A stretch of 11,930 bases of DNA from NCBI GenBank assembly GCA_016303085.1, contig JAEDMI010000062.1, positions 1-11,930 on the forward strand, given 5' to 3'. Shown piece by piece: positions 7,047 through 11,930 of this stretch. This DNA comes from Acetatifactor sp. (GTDB lineage Bacteria; Bacillota; Clostridia; Lachnospirales; Lachnospiraceae). Position 1 is the first letter of the stretch; each line of letters begins with the position of its first letter. Below the pieces are notes generated by a model that ran no database searches, was not told the origin of the DNA, and was given only the letters and a program-made list of their open reading frames with translations. Made by a program: the position numbers and the translations under genes.

Positions 7047-8361
7047 TGTCCTTGCCCTCCACACTGCCCAAAGCAACCTTCCTTCTCATAAGCAGCAGTG
7101 CTGCTGCCGGCCATAAAAGATTAACAGCCACAGTACACTTGTAATCCATCACGCCCGCGCCGCGCAGGGTATAAACGGCAACCACCGTTCCCGCAGTTAT
7201 CAGACACAGCAATACTGCCCCGATACCGCTTTGTCCCGGCTTTACGGGATACTCCGTCTGCTCCGCCGCTGCAAGAAATGCCGCAATTACCAGCATTACT
7301 CCAAACCACCAGCAGCTGTAATTCACATACCACTTTGTCACCATAGGCGACCGGGTAAACATCAGTTCATAATTTCTTCCCGAGTAAGAAGCATATGTCT
7401 CTCCCCTAAGCTGCATAGGCAGTATCAAAGGAGTCACGCTGTAGCCCAGCACATCCCCTCCTATCTGTCTGACAATGGGAACCGTATGCTTTTTCAGAGA
7501 AATCTCTGCCATCTGTAAATAGTATTCCGAAGCCTGCCCTTCGCTGAACCTTTCCTGCATCAGCGGTCTGAAAATTCTCTGCATGTTGTCCGCATATAGG
7601 GAAACTTCCCACAGTGAATCAGCCGTTGCCACCTTTACCTCCTGCGGCCACTCGGAATTGTCATGCCAGATGGTGGGCCAGACGGTTCTGCCAAACAGAG
7701 AAAAGGATATGATTTCTTTGTTTGGCAAATAGTCCGTTTCCCCCGTCAGTGCATGTATTCCCACAATCATTCCGCCGAAAGCAAGGAAGAGAAGAATGGT
7801 ATGCATCAACTTTCGCAGTTGTTTCAAGAGCCGTGGAAGCCGAAACAGCAGGGCAAGCAGCAGCGGAACTGCCCCCAGAAGAAAATACTCCGGCAGCAGC
7901 AATGCCAGAATCAACCAGCAGAACCCTGCCAATGCATATTCCCGCACTATATCTTCGCTCTTTTCCCGCACAACGGCAACTGTTGCGGACAGTTCCAATA
8001 AAAGCAGCGAGCCTGTCAGGGAATAAGGCGAAACTGCCAAATGGCACTGCATCGCCATAGGAAAGGTAAGCAACACAAGATTCCCCCAGACTCTCGAAAA
8101 AGAATCTGTGGGATATATTTTTCTCAAGAATCTGTCAGCCGCAAAATAAGCTGTCACCAGCTGTAAGCTATAAAGCAATCCGAAATTCTCACCCGCCAGA
8201 CCTCTCAGCCCCCGATAAAGAATCCCCCCGGTCTGCCCAAACTCCTGTAAATGGGTAAAATTGAAACACATCCAGATAATCCCCAGGATTATCCGGATGC
8301 TGAATCCTATACATAATATTCCCTTTAAAATGACCGAAATGTGTCCGGCTGCTTTCTTCAT
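7018..8361 (-). CDS. Polytopic membrane protein of unknown function in glycan operon
   Basis: A 447-residue protein with a basic N-terminus, about six membrane segments in the first half (including LLLLELSATVAVV and FCWLILALLLPEYFLLGAVPLLLALLF), a soluble, probably extracellular domain of about 130 residues in the middle (around ETDYLPNKE to RSPMVTKW), and about three more membrane segments. The C-terminal tail is charged and cytoplasmic. I do not recognise the family. The hydrophobic layout and operon position suggest a GT-C-like or glycan-handling protein, but no DE or HPP motif is obvious. An AAGGA site overlapping the stop of the aminotransferase gene lies 9 nt before the ATG at 8361, and the intergenic gap is only 12 nt. 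It ends in TGA inside the next gene. Confidence 0.75.
   Translation of the reverse strand: MKKAAGHISVILKGILCIGFSIRIILGIIWMCFNFTHLQEFGQTGGILYRGLRGLAGENFGLLYSLQLVTAYFAADRFLRKIYPTDSFSRVWGNLVLLTFPMAMQCHLAVSPYSLTGSLLLLELSATVAVVREKSEDIVREYALAGFCWLILALLLPEYFLLGAVPLLLALLFRLPRLLKQLRKLMHTILLFLAFGGMIVGIHALTGETDYLPNKEIISFSLFGRTVWPTIWHDNSEWPQEVKVATADSLWEVSLYADNMQRIFRPLMQERFSEGQASEYYLQMAEISLKKHTVPIVRQIGGDVLGYSVTPLILPMQLRGETYASYSGRNYELMFTRSPMVTKWYVNYSCWWFGVMLVIAAFLAAAEQTEYPVKPGQSGIGAVLLCLITAGTVVAVYTLRGAGVMDYKCTVAVNLLWPAAALLLMRRKVALGSVEGKDSEDAEKKRI
7055..7060 (-). promoter_or_regulatory. Shine-Dalgarno GGAGGG deciding the 7046 GTG start
   Basis: GGAGGG lies 8 nt before the GTG at 7046 and inside the coding end of the upstream gene. 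This favours the GTG over the longer TTG start at 7076. Confidence 0.65.
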
Positions 8362-8373
8362 AAACCTGTTTCC

Positions 8374-9495
8374 TTAAAATTTCTTAATGGTGTCACAGAT
8401 ATAGTCCACCTGATCCAACGTCAGACCGTAGTACATGGGCAGACGCATCAGCCTCTCGCTCTCTGCGGTGGTATACTTATCTTCCCCGTGGAAGCGCCCG
8501 AACTTCTGTCCGGCAGGCGCTGTATGAAGAGGAATATAGTGGAATACAGACATGATTCCGTTCTCCTTCAAATTGTCAATTCTTGCAGTTCTCTCCTCGA
8601 TATCCTTCGCCTTGATGTAAAACATGTGGGCATTGTGCACACAGCCCTCCGGCACGGTGGGCAGTTCAATTTTGCCTGCCTCCGCAAGGGGAAGCAGATT
8701 CTCATAATAACGGTTCCAGAGGGCAAGCCTCGCATCGTTAATTTCGTCCGCCATCTCCAGCTGGGCATAGAGATATGCCGCGTTCATATCGCTGGGCAGA
8801 TAGGATGAGCCGAAATTGACCCAGGTATACTTGTCAATCTGTCCCCGGTAGAACTTGCTTCTGTTGGTTCCCTTCTCCCGGATAATCTCTGCCTCCTCGA
8901 TATCCTTCTCGTCCCGAATTAACAGTGCACCGCCCTCACCCATGCTGTAATTCTTCGTCTCATGAAAGCTGAAGGCACCAAAATTACCGATGGTACCCAG
9001 AGCCTTCCCCTTATAGGAAGACATGATGCCCTGAGCCGCGTCCTCAATCACAATCAGGTTGTGCCTGTTCGCAATATCCATAATCGTATCCATCTCGCAG
9101 GCAACACCCGCATAATGGACAGGAACAATGGCTCTGGTTTTCTCCGTAATCGCCGCCTCTATCAGTTTTTCATCGATATTCATGGTATCCGGTCTGATAT
9201 CCACAAACACGGGAACGGCGCCCCTGAGTACAAAGGCATCCGCCGTGGACACAAAGGTATAAGCCGGCATAATGACCTCATCTCCGGGCCTGATATCTGC
9301 CAACAGGGCAGCCAGTTCCGTAGCGTGTGTACAGGAAGTTGTCAACAGACATTTTGTTGTACCTGTTCTCTCTTCTATCCAAGTATTGCACTTTTTAGTG
9401 TACACACCGTCACCGCAGATTTTCTGGTTTTCCACGCACTCCCGTATGTAATCCATTGCTTTCTCCGCACATGGCGGTACATTAAAATTAATCAT
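8374..9495 (-). CDS. wecE: dTDP-4-amino-4,6-dideoxygalactose transaminase (WecE/RffA)
   Basis: This PLP enzyme (373 residues, the usual length) converts dTDP-4-keto-6-deoxyglucose plus glutamate to dTDP-Fuc4N in the cytoplasm. It aligns from memory nearly end to end with E. coli WecE: MINFNVPP against MIPFNAPP, ICGDG, GDEVIMPAYTFVSTADAFVL, RPDTMNIDE, VPVHYAGVACEMDTIM, REKGTNRS, QNAHMFYIK-like NAHMFYIK, VFHYIPLH, and FHGEDKYTTAESERL. The Schiff-base lysine is Lys181 in FSFHETKN, and EDAAQG (151-156) holds Asp152, which contacts the pyridine ring. The ATG at 9495 is preferred: it overlaps the upstream stop as TAATG and has GGAGG 8 nt upstream. A TTG at 9510 would lie on that ribosome site. dTDP-4-keto-6-deoxyglucose must come from RmlA/RmlB encoded elsewhere. 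In enterobacteria the product feeds common antigen; here it probably feeds a surface glycan. Confidence 0.95.
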   Translation of the reverse strand: MINFNVPPCAEKAMDYIRECVENQKICGDGVYTKKCNTWIEERTGTTKCLLTTSCTHATELAALLADIRPGDEVIMPAYTFVSTADAFVLRGAVPVFVDIRPDTMNIDEKLIEAAITEKTRAIVPVHYAGVACEMDTIMDIANRHNLIVIEDAAQGIMSSYKGKALGTIGNFGAFSFHETKNYSMGEGGALLIRDEKDIEEAEIIREKGTNRSKFYRGQIDKYTWVNFGSSYLPSDMNAAYLYAQLEMADEINDARLALWNRYYENLLPLAEAGKIELPTVPEGCVHNAHMFYIKAKDIEERTARIDNLKENGIMSVFHYIPLHTAPAGQKFGRFHGEDKYTTAESERLMRLPMYYGLTLDQVDYICDTIKKF

Positions 9496-10451
9496 TACTT
9501 TTTCCTCCAACTTCCGATTATTTCACCCTGTATGTTATCCGTCACTCTGCTGATAATGTATTTGGGTCTTCCCTTTACTTCCTCATAAATTCTTGCAATA
9601 TAATGTCCGATGATTCCTAAACTCAGCATCAGAAAACCGCCGATAATCAGTATGAGCAGAATTACCGTGGTAAAGCCCTCCACTGAATTTCCCATAAGAA
9701 ATCTCACCATCGTCTGGATTGCCAGTACCACGCTGAATAAAATTGATACCAATCCCATCACTGTCACCAACTGTAAGGGAAGAGTACTGAAGGAGGTGGC
9801 ATTGGAAACGGCATATTTCATCAGACTCCAAAAGGACCATTTGCTCTCCCCGAACTGCCGCTCCTGTACCTCATACGGTACGGACTCTGTCCGAAAACCT
9901 GCCCAGAAGCTTAAAGCCCGGAAAAAAGTGTTCCGCTCCGGCAGCGCCAGAAGCACATCCACTACCTTACGGTCCAGCAATTTAAAATCGGAGGATGCAC
10001 TCATATCCATCTTTATCAGCTTGCTCATAATCTTATAGAAAAGCCCTGCGGACAGCTTATACCCCAGACTCTCTCTGCCCCGGCTTGACTTGATGCCTTC
10101 CACCACCTCGGCGCCGTTCTGCCAAAGTCTCCACATCTCGGGAATGGCTGACGGCGGATGCTGCAAATCACAATCCATGACAATCACCGCATCACCTGTT
10201 GCCAACTCCAATCCGGCAAAAATCCCCGCCTCTTTTCCGAAATTCCGGGAAAACTCGGCCCCTTTAATTCTGGGATTTTCCTCCGAAGCCTTCACAATCT
10301 CTTCATAGGTGCCGTCCCGGGAACCGTCACTGATAAATACCATTTCATAGTCGATTTCATTCTCCGAGAGCAGCTTCGACAGAACATCGGCTGTGTTCGC
10401 TATATTCTGTTTCTCATTGTAAGCCGGCAAAACAATCGATAACAGTGCCAT
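9495..10451 (-). CDS. GT2 polyprenyl-phosphate glycosyltransferase (GtrB/ArnC/DPM1-like)
   Basis: This 318-residue enzyme probably transfers a sugar from a nucleotide donor to undecaprenyl phosphate on the cytoplasmic face. The N-terminal GT-A fold shows LSIVLPAYNE (4-13), ISDGSRDGT (40-48), FGKEAG (71-76) and the metal-binding DCD at 93-95 in VMDCDLQHPP. SDFKLLDR (154-161) and RQFGESKW (198-205) are conserved landmarks of the DPM1/GtrB/ArnC group. Two membrane segments follow (about 226-250 and 261-284) and then a basic tail (IYEEVKGRPKYII), the standard GtrB topology. It starts with AGGAG 7 nt upstream, 13 nt after the GtrII-like gene, and its TAA overlaps the ATG of wecE. Glucose is the common donor in the family, but the adjacent WecE raises the possibility that dTDP-Fuc4N is used. 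The sequence alone does not decide the donor. Confidence 0.92.
   Translation of the reverse strand: MALLSIVLPAYNEKQNIANTADVLSKLLSENEIDYEMVFISDGSRDGTYEEIVKASEENPRIKGAEFSRNFGKEAGIFAGLELATGDAVIVMDCDLQHPPSAIPEMWRLWQNGAEVVEGIKSSRGRESLGYKLSAGLFYKIMSKLIKMDMSASSDFKLLDRKVVDVLLALPERNTFFRALSFWAGFRTESVPYEVQERQFGESKWSFWSLMKYAVSNATSFSTLPLQLVTVMGLVSILFSVVLAIQTMVRFLMGNSVEGFTTVILLILIIGGFLMLSLGIIGHYIARIYEEVKGRPKYIISRVTDNIQGEIIGSWRKK
9504..9508 (-). promoter_or_regulatory. Shine-Dalgarno GGAGG for wecE with TAATG stop-start overlap
   Basis: GGAGG lies within the last codons of the GT2 gene, 8 nt before an ATG that shares one base with its TAA stop. This supports translational coupling and the 9495 start. Confidence 0.8.
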
Positions 10452-10464
10452 CTTCCGTCTCCTT

Positions 10465-11930
10465 TTAACGACATATATTCTCCGTCTTGATATACATGAT
10501 TCCGTCTATGATACGGATGGAGTCCTCGCCGGGAAAGCAGTCCATGGCAATGTACTCTTCCTCATAGTACATCTCCTCCATTGCCTCGGGCGGCAGAATA
10601 TTCAGGGTGGCTCCTAAATAATTCTGAATGAATATCCTGTAATTTTCTCCTGTATACAACAGCACATCCCCGTTTAATCCGGTCATTCCGGAGGTGACGG
10701 CAAGCGTAATGTCCGTTAATGGGAACTCCCTGTCACCTACCACTCCCACCATAGCGATGGGAATTCCCTGATAATAACCTTCCGTCTGTTCGATTCTGTC
10801 CAGCAGCCGCACACAGTAAGCATAAGTCTTCTCATAGCGTTTTTGCAGATTACCGTAACCGATGTTGTCCGTTATCCCGTAAAAAAACACCATTATAAAC
10901 GCTGTTCCCAGGGCTGTCCATTCCAAGGCAATACCCTTTCCCGGAAGTTCCTCTGTATGCCTGCTCACAAAGGTCACCATTCCAATCAGGTACAGCACCC
11001 ACTGATAGCGCATCAGCAGATGGTAGGTGACGTTTGGCGAAATCAGCAAAATCACGTTGGTCGCCAAAGGAAGCACAGCTCCGGCCACCACTATTATAAC
11101 GAAGAACCAAAGATTCTTCCACCACTTTCTTTTCACTGCCAGTAAAATTGCCGTAATCACCGCCGCAGCTGCCAACACAATGCACACCGCCAGAGAAATC
11201 CAATTGTTAAAGAGTACATTTCCCTTTAAGCTGAAGCGGAAGAAATCCATGTACATTTCCTTCACAGTGCCGAGGATGCCGCTGAAGCCCGTACCGGAAG
11301 CCATCCCATTGATATTCTGATACTCTGCCAGCACCTTTCCCTGCAATTTCAACAGAATCTGAAGAATCATGTAGTAAAGTGCCACTCCCAAAATTCCCAT
11401 GTACAGATAGCACAGCGCTTTCCGCATCTTTGCCTTGATTTCTCCCTGCTCCATGACCAGCATCAATATTGCAAAGACCGATAAAATCATGGCAAAGGAG
11501 AGATAAGCCTGATAAGTTCCCAGACTGAAAGCAAGGCATACCGCACCCGGGAGGAAACCAAGCCTTCTCTTTTTTGTAAAAAGTACTGCCAGTACAGCCA
11601 GGAGCAGTGCAAGCATGTAACCGTCCATGGTGAATACATAGGCAAAGGTGGATGCCAGCGCAGGAAAGGTCGCCAGCAGACCGCTTACTGCCACAACAGC
11701 CCAGCTTTTATTCAGTTCCAGCAACTCCGTCAGCGCAGCCGCCGCCATTCCCAGGAAGAAAAGCCCCAGCAGGCAGATGACCCACGGGATGCTGTAGAAG
11801 GAGGAAAATCCACAGGCAATCATCAAAAACCATCTGCCGGAGGTAATCATATTCTGGTCAAAATACAGACTGCCCAGACCGTCATGGTTGGGTATATCGG
11901 AAAGCATTATCGGCATATGTAACGCCAGTC
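10465..11930 (-). CDS. GtrII-like membrane glucosyltransferase, 5'-partial
   Basis: The visible part is 487 complete codons, and the frame stays open to the right edge. An ATG at 11916 has no ribosome binding site and in-frame sense codons precede it, so the real start is probably outside the window. The product has about ten membrane segments followed by a soluble C-terminal domain of about 100 residues (from RLLDRIEQTEGYY to the end). The early sequence NHDGLGSLYFDQNMITSGRW is typical of the Glucos_trans_II (GtrII) family, whose members use undecaprenyl-phosphate-glucose outside the membrane to decorate O-antigen or other surface polymers. The next gene is the GtrB-type enzyme that would make its lipid-linked donor, matching the usual gtrB-gtrX pairing. 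No GtrA flippase is visible; it could lie upstream. The acceptor is unknown. Confidence 0.82.
   Translation of the reverse strand, partial: LALHMPIMLSDIPNHDGLGSLYFDQNMITSGRWFLMIACGFSSFYSIPWVICLLGLFFLGMAAAALTELLELNKSWAVVAVSGLLATFPALASTFAYVFTMDGYMLALLLAVLAVLFTKKRRLGFLPGAVCLAFSLGTYQAYLSFAMILSVFAILMLVMEQGEIKAKMRKALCYLYMGILGVALYYMILQILLKLQGKVLAEYQNINGMASGTGFSGILGTVKEMYMDFFRFSLKGNVLFNNWISLAVCIVLAAAAVITAILLAVKRKWWKNLWFFVIIVVAGAVLPLATNVILLISPNVTYHLLMRYQWVLYLIGMVTFVSRHTEELPGKGIALEWTALGTAFIMVFFYGITDNIGYGNLQKRYEKTYAYCVRLLDRIEQTEGYYQGIPIAMVGVVGDREFPLTDITLAVTSGMTGLNGDVLLYTGENYRIFIQNYLGATLNILPPEAMEEMYYEEEYIAMDCFPGEDSIRIIDGIMYIKTENICR

Noticed and set aside
9495..9510. TTG start at 9510 for the aminotransferase, adding five residues.
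   Set aside because: That codon overlaps the GGAGG ribosome site. The ATG at 9495 has ideal spacing, and the N-terminus then matches the known WecE start.

Overview
The window looks like part of a cell-surface and cell-envelope glycan locus from a Gram-positive Clostridia-type gut bacterium, most likely Lachnospiraceae. This rests on strong GGAGG-type ribosome binding sites, short A/T-rich intergenic DNA between moderate-GC genes, bacterial Ig-like surface domains of a type common in that group, and tightly packed operons of polytopic membrane proteins. The taxonomic call is inference; no rRNA or marker gene is present.

Layout. (1) Positions 1-1952, minus strand: the 5' end (650 complete codons) of a large single-pass surface protein. 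It has a cytoplasmic tail of seven acidic, tyrosine-rich 14-residue repeats, one membrane segment, a prealbumin-like beta domain and two Big_2-type Ig-like domains, and it runs off the left edge. (2) Positions 1953-2173: a 221-bp A/T-rich divergent promoter region with a good sigma-A-type promoter facing left, a weaker one facing right, and a perfect 10-bp inverted repeat between them. (3) Positions 2174-3343, plus strand: a membrane-anchored SGNH-hydrolase-like protein, also with an acidic cytoplasmic tail. (4) Positions 3344-3380: a strong bidirectional terminator whose sequence also encodes the last codons of the convergent gene. (5) Positions 3359-11930, minus strand: one operon read right to left. 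Its order is a GtrII-like membrane glucosyltransferase (5' end outside the window), a GtrB/ArnC-like polyprenyl-phosphate glycosyltransferase, a WecE/RffA aminotransferase, an unidentified polytopic membrane protein, a PMT/ArnT-like GT-C glycosyltransferase, and a polytopic membrane protein split into two ORFs by one in-frame TGA.

How it may work together (inference). WecE makes dTDP-4-amino-4,6-dideoxygalactose (Fuc4N). The GT2 enzyme loads a sugar onto undecaprenyl phosphate. The GT-C-type membrane proteins then transfer lipid-linked sugars to an extracellular polymer. Aminotransferase plus GT2 plus GT-C matches the logic of the Gram-negative Arn (aminoarabinose) pathway and of Gram-positive three-component glycosylation systems. 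The window may therefore encode a system that decorates the surface with an amino sugar. No GtrA-type flippase and no RmlA/RmlB genes are visible here.

Several start codons were reassigned from Shine-Dalgarno spacing: 9495 rather than 9510, 7046 rather than 7076, and 5212 rather than 5221.
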